Assembly: GCF_016899955.1 (NCBI RefSeq)
Contig: NZ_JACJJL010000009.1
Coordinates: 62,001-126,000 of the forward strand
Length of the DNA: 64,000 nucleotides
Source of the DNA: Marseilla massiliensis
GTDB taxonomy: Bacteria > Bacteroidota > Bacteroidia > Bacteroidales > Bacteroidaceae
Direction: 5' to 3'
In this document: one piece after another, positions 17,861 to 26,278 of the stretch
Layout of the letters: the number at the start of each line of letters is the position of its first letter
Position numbering within the stretch: position 1 is the stretch's first letter
Program-made: the position numbers and the translations under genes
Notes under the pieces: generated by a model
The model's input: the letters and a program-made list of their open reading frames with translations, nothing else
Database searches by the model: none
What the model was told of the DNA's origin: nothing

Positions 17861-20440
17861 ATGAAGAAGCAATTACTAATGATGGCGGCTGCCTTCATGG
17901 GCGTAGCTGGGTCGGCGTATGCTTATAACATCGGCGACGCAGTTTATACCCATTCAGGCAAGTACAAGATTGTGGGTGAGAACATCTTGGTCAATGGCGA
18001 TTTCTCAAACGGTACGACCGGATGGACCGGCCTGACCGGCAGGGCCATTCCTACCGACACGTTCAACGTTGTGCCCAACGGCGGGCCCGATGGCAAACCG
18101 TGCCTTCAGGTCATGATTAGTGGCGGTACGATGGGCAACACTCTCGACGGCAGTGCCAACTTCCGCCAGAGCGTGCGCCTTGCCGGCGGCAATACCTATG
18201 TGATTTCTTACAAGGTCAAGGCCAACACCGGTGGCGTTACGTCTACCGCACGCTGGTCGGGCCGCAACGACAACTACCAGGATGTGTTCGTCAACGGCAA
18301 CGGATTGAGCCCGTATCCCACCGAGACAGAAGACAACAAGTCGCAGGGAAGCGTGGCCGAGTGGATTGACACCAAGGGCGGCGAGTGGATGACCATCAAC
18401 TATGCCTACCGCGCCGAGACAGACATCTACCTCAACTTTGAGTTCTTCAACCTCATCCAGTTTGACAGCTTTGCCGACTTCGGCGTTTATTCAGCTACTC
18501 AAGTGGGCGACGACCGCATTGCCACCAGCGCAGCAAACACACTGCAAAGCATCATCGACGACACCGAGACATTCCCCGATGCAGCCGACTACCTGTCGGA
18601 GCCCTTGGCCGAGCTGAGGTCTGCTGCCGAGAATCCCGACATCTCGGTTGACGAGCTCAACGGCATGGTTGATATGATCATGGGCAGCGAGTCGGCCCTG
18701 AGCGAGTATCTCAACGCCATTTCTGCCGACGTGTCTTCTTATTTCGATTACTTCACGTTTGACGACTGCACCGAGAAGGGCGCCAACAAGGGCGCTGCCG
18801 AGGGATGGTCGGAGACCGGCGGACGCTGGGGCGTGAGGGCTCCGTGGTCTGACATGACCACACGCCACATCTTTGCCGAGAGCCCGGCCAACGTGGCCAT
18901 GGCTGCCGGTAGCCAGTATCAGACTGCCGCACTCCCCAAAGGCAAGTACCTGTATATGGTAAAGGGCTCGGGTACAAGGTATTACGGCGACGGCTCGGGC
19001 AAGAAATCCAACTTCTACATACCCGACTACTATAACAATGTTTCGGGCATGGGCTTCTTTATAAATGGCGACTCTGCAGAAATGAAAGACGTGCCCACAT
19101 ACATGTCTAACATTTATTACAAGGTGTTCGACGTGGCTGAAGACGGCGACCAGACCATCGGATTCTATCGCGACGCCCAGAGTGCCTTTACGGGCAACGA
19201 CCGCAACAAGGTGAGCGGTTCGGGCATTGTGCGCTTCGACAACATGCACATACGCATACTCGGCGTTACCAACGAGGATGTTGAGGCTTACTTCCTGAAG
19301 GAGACACTGGCCAACTCGCAGAACGCGCTCAAGGTGATGGTCGACTCGGCCAAGAACGTTGTTGCGCTTACAAAGTACATCTGGGGCAAGGACGAGCTGC
19401 AGGCTGTGATCGACGAGTCTGACAATGTGTATGCAACATGCACCAATCCTACGCAGGAAGACATCGACAAGCTCGACGCACAGATGCCTATCATGCGCGA
19501 CGCCATCCGCGCTTACTATGCTGTAAACAAGGAATATGTGCAGCTGGGCGAGGACATTGAGGCTGCCAAGGAAGTGGCTGCCGACGCAAAACGCCCTGCC
19601 GGCAAGGATGCACTCAATGCTGCCATCAAGACGGCCGAAGACTATTACACTCCGCTCAACGCGTCGTCGGTGCGCGACTCGCTCACTCTTGTCAAGACCG
19701 ACTCTACGCTCAATGCCGCTGTGCAGACATTCTATGTTGCCAACGCATCGTGGGAGGCACCTGCTGTGATGAACCTGGTGAACGCCGACTTTGCCGACAA
19801 CTCAACCGGATGGTCTATCGATGCCATAGGCGGCACTGCTTCTTGGAAGTTTGGCACCATCGACGGCGTGGGCCGCACCATGTACTTCAACCGCGGCAAC
19901 ACGGCATACGACAACAAGTATGCATATCAGGACGTAAAGGTTGAGCAGCCCGGAGTCTACGAGTTCTTCGCCACTCTGGCCGTGCATAACTCACAGTGGA
20001 GCTCAATCGAGGGCCAGGTGACCAGCACTTACCTCTATGCCAACAAAGACTCCATCGAGGTTTGCACTCTCGGACCGGGTGAGCCCACTGCCCAGGTTGT
20101 TGGTTCGTTCGACGACTTCAGCGTGGTAAGCAAGGTTACCGACATCAACGACACCGAGCAGGTGCCCGTGGCCGGCTACATCCGCGTGGGTCTTGAGAAG
20201 CGTCCGTTGCCCGATGGAACCAACGCTGTTGTCAACATGATTTACATTGCCAACACCAAGCTGCTCTACTACGGTTCTATCGAGGACTATGAGACCGGCG
20301 TTACCGATGTGGAGGTGGTCGACACCACGTTTGATGTTTACAACCTCAATGGCATGAAGGTGCGCTCTAACGTCAACTCTCTCGACGGCCTTGCCAAGGG
20401 CATCTATATTGTCAACGGCAAGAAGTATGTTGTGAAATAA
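17861..20440 (+). CDS. Large secreted protein of unknown function, T9SS tail (paralog A)
   Basis: This 859-residue protein has the signal peptide MKKQLLMMAAAFMGVAGSAYA. Residues about 30-220 look like a carbohydrate-binding-type beta-sandwich (ILVNGDFSNGTTGWTGL, NFRQSVRLAGGNTYVISYKVKA). A second similar module lies at about 300-490 (GWSETGGRWGVRAPWS, IVRFDNMHIRILG). Residues about 490-650 are helical and FIVAR-like (DKLDAQMPIMRDAIRAYYAV, KDALNAAIKTAEDYYTPL). A third sandwich follows at about 650-800 (LVNADFADNSTGWSID), and the final 45 residues are a T9SS type A tail. I recognise no catalytic motif. It is about the same length as, and clearly homologous over its full length to, the protein at 22737-25310. 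A glycan-binding or surface-coat role is inferred from the module types and the neighbourhood. Confidence 0.8.
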   Translation: MKKQLLMMAAAFMGVAGSAYAYNIGDAVYTHSGKYKIVGENILVNGDFSNGTTGWTGLTGRAIPTDTFNVVPNGGPDGKPCLQVMISGGTMGNTLDGSANFRQSVRLAGGNTYVISYKVKANTGGVTSTARWSGRNDNYQDVFVNGNGLSPYPTETEDNKSQGSVAEWIDTKGGEWMTINYAYRAETDIYLNFEFFNLIQFDSFADFGVYSATQVGDDRIATSAANTLQSIIDDTETFPDAADYLSEPLAELRSAAENPDISVDELNGMVDMIMGSESALSEYLNAISADVSSYFDYFTFDDCTEKGANKGAAEGWSETGGRWGVRAPWSDMTTRHIFAESPANVAMAAGSQYQTAALPKGKYLYMVKGSGTRYYGDGSGKKSNFYIPDYYNNVSGMGFFINGDSAEMKDVPTYMSNIYYKVFDVAEDGDQTIGFYRDAQSAFTGNDRNKVSGSGIVRFDNMHIRILGVTNEDVEAYFLKETLANSQNALKVMVDSAKNVVALTKYIWGKDELQAVIDESDNVYATCTNPTQEDIDKLDAQMPIMRDAIRAYYAVNKEYVQLGEDIEAAKEVAADAKRPAGKDALNAAIKTAEDYYTPLNASSVRDSLTLVKTDSTLNAAVQTFYVANASWEAPAVMNLVNADFADNSTGWSIDAIGGTASWKFGTIDGVGRTMYFNRGNTAYDNKYAYQDVKVEQPGVYEFFATLAVHNSQWSSIEGQVTSTYLYANKDSIEVCTLGPGEPTAQVVGSFDDFSVVSKVTDINDTEQVPVAGYIRVGLEKRPLPDGTNAVVNMIYIANTKLLYYGSIEDYETGVTDVEVVDTTFDVYNLNGMKVRSNVNSLDGLAKGIYIVNGKKYVVK

Positions 20441-20466
20441 TTCATTATATCTAATATTAATTTAGT

Positions 20467-20498
20467 GCCAAAAGCTTAAACGCTTTTGGCACACTTTT
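20467..20498 (+). terminator. Intrinsic terminator after paralog A
   Basis: A 9-bp perfect stem (arms 20467-20475 and 20482-20490) is followed by ACACTTTTAA, 26 bases after the stop. Confidence 0.7.
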
Positions 20499-20511
20499 AA
20501 TTGACTTGTTT

Positions 20512-21084
20512 ATGAGACAATATTTTATCTTTTTATGCATACTTTTTGCATTGTTTTCGTGTGATTCAGATACAGATGCTTTGTTAAGTGTAGATGATGA
20601 TAAATGTATTAATGGGGAAACACGAGGAGGTAATTTACCGTATTTTGTTGATTTCGATATTTACGGGGATAAATATAAAACATTTATCGTTACTAGTGCA
20701 AATAATAACGGAGGTGTTGTTGTAGGAGATAGGGGGCCTTTTCCTTTTTATTTAGATGGTCATACGGCAGTAATTTTGGCAGATTATTCATATATCGATT
20801 TAATTACCCCATTGACTAATCTTTATTTCGATGATAGGGGTTTATGGCCTTCCGTTTATACTTATGATTATACTTTGTCAATGTATGTGTGTAGACCAAT
20901 ACCGATTGGAGAAAAAATTGCCATTTGGGCAAGTGAGGAGGAATATACTAATGCAGATCTAAGAGCCCACGATGGTGATGAAGAGTATTTTTCAAAAGCA
21001 TGTGATACATTTGTATGTTGTTATATTACAACATTGCGTAAGAATATGGTTATTGTTTATGATTCTGTTAGATGGTTTGATTGA
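20512..21084 (+). CDS. AT-rich predicted lipoprotein of unknown function
   Basis: This 190-residue protein starts at ATG 20512 with a lipoprotein signal MRQYFIFLCILFALFSCDSD; the cysteine at about residue 17 would be lipidated. I recognise no family. Visible features are an NLPYFVDFDIYGDKYKTF strand-rich segment, repeated tyrosines and four cysteines after the lipobox. The gene is far more AT-rich than everything around it and uses TTT, TTA, ATT, GAT and AAA codons heavily, unlike its neighbours that prefer GC-ending codons. That suggests recent acquisition. It lies between the two long paralogs, has its own strong terminator, and has no obvious promoter box between it and the previous terminator. 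Confidence 0.7.
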   Translation: MRQYFIFLCILFALFSCDSDTDALLSVDDDKCINGETRGGNLPYFVDFDIYGDKYKTFIVTSANNNGGVVVGDRGPFPFYLDGHTAVILADYSYIDLITPLTNLYFDDRGLWPSVYTYDYTLSMYVCRPIPIGEKIAIWASEEEYTNADLRAHDGDEEYFSKACDTFVCCYITTLRKNMVIVYDSVRWFD

Positions 21085-21098
21085 TATCATTATATCTT

Positions 21099-21132
21099 GG
21101 GCGAAAGGGCAACAGCCTTTTCGCCCTTTTTT
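21099..21132 (+). terminator. Intrinsic terminator after the AT-rich lipoprotein gene
   Basis: A 12-bp stem with one wobble pair (arms 21099-21110 and 21115-21126) has a 4-base loop and a T6 tract, 14 bases after the stop. Confidence 0.9.
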
Positions 21133-21484
21133 GTTGCTTTTCGCCTCGCAGCCCCTTGCTTTTTCTGCTGTATTGCCGCCGCGGTTTTGCCAAATTATTG
21201 CACCCTCAAACCGGCAATCCTGCCGCATGATTCTTGTTTTGGTGTCGATGCCCTGCTTGTCAAGCGCCTGTGTTCTCCGCCGAGGCTCTTTCCTCACCCT
21301 TTTAACCGGCGTGTGCCGCCATAAATGCGGTAAAACAGGAAGTCATTATGCGCTACATTTTTATGCGTGTTTTTTGTGATGAACAGCCCGGTAGGGGGGG
21401 TGAGAGATGGCCCTGCCGTGGGTGTGGTGTCGGCATGGGGCTGCGCCGCTGCGTGCGGCCTTGGCCGGCTGTAGGCCGGTATGG

Positions 21485-21572
21485 CCCGTTTTGCAGTGCC
21501 GGACGGGCCGTTTTGCAGTGCCGAACGGGCCGTTTTGCAATGCCGAACGGCACGTATTGCGCAGCACCGGTT
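21485..21572. repeat. 22-bp tandem repeat, three full units plus a diverged fourth
   Basis: Units start at 21485, 21507, 21529 and 21551, exactly 22 bp apart, each with the core CCGTTTTGCANTGCCG; the fourth has diverged. A degenerate extension may lie at about 21660-21730. It is the cleanest copy of the repeat also seen at 7905, 50961 and 58208. Confidence 0.85.
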
Positions 21573-21740
21573 GAGGGGTAGGTTTTTAGCCGGCGTTTTT
21601 CTTCAGCCCCGGCATTATGTAGGCAGTCAAAACGCCCCATGGCATTGTTGCGTGGGCCGGACGGCCCATTTGTCGGACCACAGCGTTTTGCAATGCTGCC
21701 CGAAGCATGCCGGGCGTTTTATTGGCGTTTTGCCAACTTT

Positions 21741-22418
21741 TAAGTAGGTGTTCAAAATCAGTTGCCATCAAATTGTGCGCTCTTTCGGAGATGCATGCCA
21801 AAGTCCGAAAAGAGAGCGGGGCGGGCTACGCTACCTATGAGACTTTGGTATGCGGCCCGCAAGAGCGCACAAGATGGAGGCAAATATATAGTGGACACAT
21901 GCAAGGTCTATTGTATTGGTTAGTTTTGAACAGTTGCTTACCGCCACCAAACGGCATCTTTGCCGTTGCTTTTCGCATGTGTGGCCCGCCCAACTTTCGG
22001 TATGTGCCGATTACGGTTTGCCCTGCGGCTGCAGGTTGGCGTTGTTTGCTCTTATTGCCTGTCAATGTTGAAATTGTGGCGGTAAACGTCGGTAAAATAA
22101 TGCAGTCAAGAAGCCAGAAATCTGAGTGAAATGTTTGAGGGGCATGAAGCAAACGTGAAAAACGGCGTTCGGCAGAGAGCCGTTGTTGTGGTGGGCAGCG
22201 TCGTTATCAAGCTCAGCTACATTTTTTCTCATTCAAATGGCGTCGGGGCCATGCCCGCCCATAGTCAAAGGGTGGGGCGGGCCAGGTGTGCAAAGGGCAT
22301 GGGTATTGCAAATGTTGGGTCAGCGCAGAGACTGATGGCCCCGACATGAGGTAATAAACAGCGTTTTACACATTATTATATATATAGCTGTTGGGAATTA
22401 ATTTTGAACACCTACTTA
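21741..22418. mobile_element. Candidate MITE or insertion-sequence remnant with 18-bp terminal inverted repeats
   Basis: The left end reads TAAGTAGGTGTTCAAAAT (21741-21758) and the right end is its exact reverse complement (22401-22418). If the outer TA is counted as target duplication, the inverted repeats are 16 bp. A degenerate third copy, GTTTTGAACAGTTGCTTA, lies inside at 21923-21940. The 678-bp body has no recognisable transposase, so it is non-autonomous or decayed. Confidence 0.5.
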
Positions 22419-22432
22419 CACATTATTATATA
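22366..22432. repeat. 17-bp direct repeat near the right end of the candidate mobile element
   Basis: TTACACATTATTATATA occurs at 22366-22382 and again at 22416-22432, offset by 50 bp. The right terminal inverted repeat lies between and partly over the second copy, which suggests an insertion or slippage event there. Confidence 0.6.
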
Positions 22433-22646
22433 ATTATATATGCTTGTGGTCGGGTTCTGCCATAAGCAGTGGCGACATCGTCGGCGCAGGCATATCCAGC
22501 CCGATTGCCGCATCGCTGGTGTACAGACCGGCCTGTGCAGACGTCATTTTATGATTTGTTGCTATTCATTTTGCACGGTTTAATGACCACAGAGTTAAAA
22601 CAGCTTAAATATCAATTATGCGCTTTAAAAATACAGTGATGAAACA

Positions 22647-22676
22647 TTGTGGTTTGCTTTCTTTTAGCTATCTTTG
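22647..22676 (+). promoter_or_regulatory. Promoter of the second long paralog gene
   Basis: TTG at 22647-22649, a 19-bp spacer and TATCTTTG at 22669-22676 match the Bacteroidota consensus closely. A start near 22683 gives a leader of about 55 bases. Confidence 0.7.
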
Positions 22677-22736
22677 CAATGTCAGATCAAAAAACTATTA
22701 CTAAACAAAGTATTTCAACTAATTTAATTGTTATTT

Positions 22737-25310
22737 ATGAAGAGACGATTACTTATGATGATGGCAGCCATCGCTGGCTTGGCAACGCCTTCATTTGCTT
22801 ACCAGCAAGGGGATGCTGTCTACACCTTTAATGGTAAGTTTAAGATTATTGGTGAGAACATGCTCACCAATGGCGATTTCTCGGATGGCGTGAACGGTTG
22901 GACCGGCCTGACAGGAAATGCTGTGCCCACCGACACTTTCAGTGTCGTTCCGGCAGGAGGCCCCGACGGCATGAACTGCCTACAGGTGTCTATGAGTGGC
23001 GGAACGCTTGGCACAAACCTTCACAACAGCGCAAACTTCCGCCAGAGCGTGCGCCTTACTCCCGGTAACTATGTATTCACATACAAGGTGAAGGCCCTGA
23101 CCGGTGGCTGTACGTCGAACACCCGCTCAAGCGGCCGTAACGACAACTATCAGGACGTGTTCCTCAACAACTCGGGCAAGTCGCCTTACCTGAGCACCAA
23201 CGAGGCCGACAACATCACTTCGAGTGTGGCCGCATATGTAGAGACCGAGGCAGGCAACTGGATGACTGTTTCTTACAACTATCGCGTTGAGGCCGACGAA
23301 TATGTAAACTTCGAGTTCTTCAACCTGATTCAGTACGACTGCTTCGCCGATTTCGGTGTATATCCCGTAGAGCAGGTTGGCGACGACCGTCTGCTGCAGG
23401 ATGCCGTCAAGACATTGGAGGCTTTTGTTGCCGACGAGACCAACTTCCCCGGTGCTGCCGATTACCTGGTCGGCCCGATTGAAGACCTCAAGGCTTCGAT
23501 GGAGAATCCCGACCTCACTGTTGACGACGTGAACGGAATGGTAAGCATGATTCTCGGAAGCGATGGTTCGGCACTTCAAGAGTACCTAAACACCATCTCT
23601 GCAGACGTTTCGAAATATTTTAATTATTTCACATTCGACGATTGCGCAGAGAAAAGCGCCAACAAGGGTGCTGCCGACGGTTGGACAGAGAGCGGCGGAC
23701 GCTGGGGCGTGAGCGCACCGTGGTCTAACTACTCTACCCGCCACATCTTCGCCGACATCAACGGTGGCTACGGCTTGGGTGCCGGTTCGCAGTATCAGTC
23801 GGCTTTCCTGCCCAAGGGTAAGTATCTCTATATGGTGCAGGCCTCTGCCTATCAGTATTATACAGCTGCAAAGGAGACCTATATCGTTGACTGGTACAAC
23901 CAGCGCAGCGGCCTGAAATATTTCATCAATGCCGACTCTGTCGACATGGCTGATGTGCCGACTTGGAAGGCAAACACTTATTTCCATGTGTTCAATGTGG
24001 CCAACGACGGTGAGCAGACACTCGGCTTCTACCGTGCCGCCAACGAGGCTGCCAGCGGCAACGACCGTAACCGCGTGAGTGGCGGTGGCCAGGTGCATTT
24101 CGACAACATGCACATCCGCATACTCGGGGTTACCGACGAAGACGTTGAGCGCTTCTTCCTCGAGAACAATCTTGCCGACGCACAGAACTCTCTCAAGACA
24201 ATGATTGATTCGGCCAAGACCGTTATCGCCGACTCTCGCTACATCTGGGGCAAGGACGTGCTGCAGGATTCCATCAATGTGTCGCAAGGCATTTACGACC
24301 AGTACACCAATGCCGTTCAGGAAGACATTGACAAACTCAACGACCAGATGCCTTTGATGCGTGATGCCATCCGCGACTATTACGCTATCAATAAGGAATA
24401 TACACAGTTGGGTGACGACATTGCAGCTGCCAACAAGCTGACCGGCGACGAGACCCGCCCCAACGGAAAGGATGAGCTGAGGGCTGCCATCACAACAGCC
24501 GACACATATTATAAGTCGCTCAATGCTCAGTCTGAGCGCGATTCGCTCCAGCTCGTCAAGACCGACTCGCTGCTCAACGATGCTGTTGGCGACTTCTATC
24601 TGGCAAACGCCTCTTATCAGACACCTGGATACATCACTCTCGTTAACGACGACTTCACCGACGGAACCAACGGATGGTCGGTAGACAATGGCACCGGTAC
24701 TGCAGCATGGAAGGCCAGCGACGTTGACATGCCTACTTACAAAGGACGCGCCGTGGTGTTCAACCGTGGTGTCACAGCATCCGACAACAAGTACATTGTA
24801 AAGGATGTATATATCAAGAAGACAGGTATTTACGAGTTCTCTGCAACATGTGCCGTGCACAGTTCGTCGTGGAGCGAAATCGGTGAGAACCAGACTTACA
24901 CTTACCTGATTGCCGGTGCCGACTCAGTGAATGTAATCACAAAGGGCGATGGCTCTAAGAAACAGCAGATTGGTGAATGGGATAGGTTTGTGGTTCAGAC
25001 CAACATCGAAAATGTTGAAACGTCTGAAGGCCTTGTTGCTCCCCACTATCTCCGCGTGGGTCTTGTGAAGATTCCTAAGGAAGATGGTACCAACCAGAGC
25101 GTAAACATCATCTGCTTTGGTTCGCCAGTGCTGGTTTACTACGGCACTAAGGAAGAATACGAGTCAGGTATCTCTGACGTAGAGGTGGTAGACACTACCT
25201 TCGACGTTTACAACCTCAACGGTATGAAGGTTCGTTCTAACGCAACTTCACTCGATGGTCTGGCCAAAGGCATCTACATTGTCGACGGCAAGAAGTATGT
25301 GGTAAAGTAA
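22737..25310 (+). CDS. Large secreted protein of unknown function, T9SS tail (paralog B)
   Basis: This is an 857-residue paralog of the protein at 17861-20440. ATG 22737 starts the signal peptide MKRRLLMMMAAIAGLATPSFA; an upstream in-frame TTG is less likely. The module order is the same: beta-sandwich at about 30-220 (MLTNGDFSDGVNGWTGL), second sandwich at about 300-490 (GGRWGVSAPWSNYSTRHIFA), helical FIVAR-like part at about 490-650 (IDKLNDQMPLMRDAIRDYYA), third sandwich at about 650-800 (LVNDDFTDGTNGWSVD) and T9SS tail. The tail (DVEVVDTTFDVYNLNGMKV and onward) is nearly identical to that of paralog A, while sandwich loops differ. Function unknown; binding of different glycans by the two copies is one possibility. 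Confidence 0.8.
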   Translation: MKRRLLMMMAAIAGLATPSFAYQQGDAVYTFNGKFKIIGENMLTNGDFSDGVNGWTGLTGNAVPTDTFSVVPAGGPDGMNCLQVSMSGGTLGTNLHNSANFRQSVRLTPGNYVFTYKVKALTGGCTSNTRSSGRNDNYQDVFLNNSGKSPYLSTNEADNITSSVAAYVETEAGNWMTVSYNYRVEADEYVNFEFFNLIQYDCFADFGVYPVEQVGDDRLLQDAVKTLEAFVADETNFPGAADYLVGPIEDLKASMENPDLTVDDVNGMVSMILGSDGSALQEYLNTISADVSKYFNYFTFDDCAEKSANKGAADGWTESGGRWGVSAPWSNYSTRHIFADINGGYGLGAGSQYQSAFLPKGKYLYMVQASAYQYYTAAKETYIVDWYNQRSGLKYFINADSVDMADVPTWKANTYFHVFNVANDGEQTLGFYRAANEAASGNDRNRVSGGGQVHFDNMHIRILGVTDEDVERFFLENNLADAQNSLKTMIDSAKTVIADSRYIWGKDVLQDSINVSQGIYDQYTNAVQEDIDKLNDQMPLMRDAIRDYYAINKEYTQLGDDIAAANKLTGDETRPNGKDELRAAITTADTYYKSLNAQSERDSLQLVKTDSLLNDAVGDFYLANASYQTPGYITLVNDDFTDGTNGWSVDNGTGTAAWKASDVDMPTYKGRAVVFNRGVTASDNKYIVKDVYIKKTGIYEFSATCAVHSSSWSEIGENQTYTYLIAGADSVNVITKGDGSKKQQIGEWDRFVVQTNIENVETSEGLVAPHYLRVGLVKIPKEDGTNQSVNIICFGSPVLVYYGTKEEYESGISDVEVVDTTFDVYNLNGMKVRSNATSLDGLAKGIYIVDGKKYVVK

Positions 25311-25333
25311 GTTAGACGTCTATAATAATCAAC

Positions 25334-25371
25334 AACCAGTACCAAGGGGCCTCAGGCTCTTTGGTCTGGTT
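25334..25371 (+). terminator. Possible terminator hairpin after paralog B
   Basis: AACCAG and ACCAA on the left pair with TTGGT and CTGGTT on the right around a GC-rich loop, 24 bases after the stop. No clean T-run follows. Confidence 0.45.
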
Positions 25372-26096
25372 GTTCGTATCTGTCTGTATGTGCTTACAGG
25401 GCAGATGCCAACGACAGGCTTTTGACGAGATTTGTCGTAATATTTCATTGTTTTAAATCACCCGGTTTTTGTTTTGTTTCACAGAGTTTCATATTTCTGT
25501 ACATAAAGCATTGTTTTGTCAGGAAATTGTTTTCCAAACGCCTTCTGTGCGTAGTTGGCACTGAAATGCAACGCGCTGAATGCTAGTTTGATGTGCTGCT
25601 GCATGCCAGCTGTTGTCTGTCGGCCTATGGCTTTTGGTACAGTTTTTTCCCCATTCTTGCCTTCGTAGCGTTCAACCGGTGGTTTCACCGGCTTTTTCGC
25701 CATCGCCACGGCGTCGTCGTACAGTTTGGCATGGTTTGCCATAGCCCTTCCGGCGTCCGTTTCCCGATGCTTTTCCCTGCCGGATTTAATTTCGTTTGCC
25801 CACGGTTTTCGGAAGCTGCCGCTTGCTCATCGTTTGTTTTCGCGGTAGCCGCGCAGACTTCACAGAGTGTAATCTTTTATGTCTGTTTATCGTATTTTAA
25901 TCCATATTTTCGCATGTAAGCGTAGTTTCATGCCAAATGTTCCAGGCCTCGCGATAACAGTCTGATGCGATTTCAACATATAAAATCGACCGTTTTTTGT
26001 ATTTGGTAAATACAGCCAATCGTTCATTTTAACATTTTCATTGAACCGTTTTGAATGGGTTTAAGGCATAGATAATTGACATTAACCACCTTTAAT

Positions 26097-26113
26097 TGCT
26101 AAAATATTTAGCA
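26097..26113. promoter_or_regulatory. Palindrome upstream of the FAS1/SusCD operon
   Basis: TGCTAAAATATTTAGCA has perfect 7-bp arms around a 3-base centre and lies 70 bp upstream of the -7 box at 26184. It could be an operator; nothing else supports this. Confidence 0.3.
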
Positions 26114-26183
26114 TATACCCCCTTTACGGGTTTCCTCATTAAATTTTCTTTCCTTTTGTTTTCTTTATTACCTAAAAAATATG

Positions 26184-26191
26184 TAACTTTG
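26184..26191 (+). promoter_or_regulatory. -7 box of the FAS1/SusCD operon
   Basis: TAACTTTG matches TAnnTTTG, 88 bases upstream of ATG 26279. The GKACG half-sites seen at GH2, GH27 and PL11 are absent here, so this operon may answer to a different regulator. Confidence 0.5.
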
Positions 26192-26278
26192 CCCAAACTA
26201 TAAAACAATCAGATTCGTGTTGCCTATTAACATTTAGGGGTCAATAACTACAAAATAAATATAAATCAAAAAAGCAGT

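Larger units (their letters stand above)
21133..22646. other. Long non-coding gap with repeats and a possible mobile-element remnant
   Basis: No open frame here has convincing coding character. The gap contains the 22-bp tandem repeat at 21485-21572, an element bounded by 18-bp inverted repeats (21741-22418), and a 17-bp direct repeat (22366-22382 and 22416-22432). Confidence 0.6.
25372..26278. other. Gap before the FAS1/SusCD operon
   Basis: The left half holds a minus-strand 87-codon frame (25479-25742) of uncertain coding status; it has no recognised motif and I do not call it a gene. The right half is AT-rich leader and promoter DNA for the operon starting at 26279. Confidence 0.5.

Noticed and set aside
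21485..21572. Tandem 22-bp repeats as a CRISPR array
   Set aside because: The units are directly adjacent with no variable spacers, are too short and degenerate, and no cas genes are near.
21707..22129. Plus-strand 140-codon frame inside the inverted-repeat element as a transposase
   Set aside because: It starts outside the element, has no DDE or other transposase motif, and has non-coding-like Cys/Arg/Pro-rich composition.
25479..25742. Minus-strand 87-codon frame in the gap before the FAS1 operon
   Set aside because: Lysine-rich composition is somewhat protein-like, but there is no motif, no promoter box and no homolog I recognise; a database search would be needed to call it.
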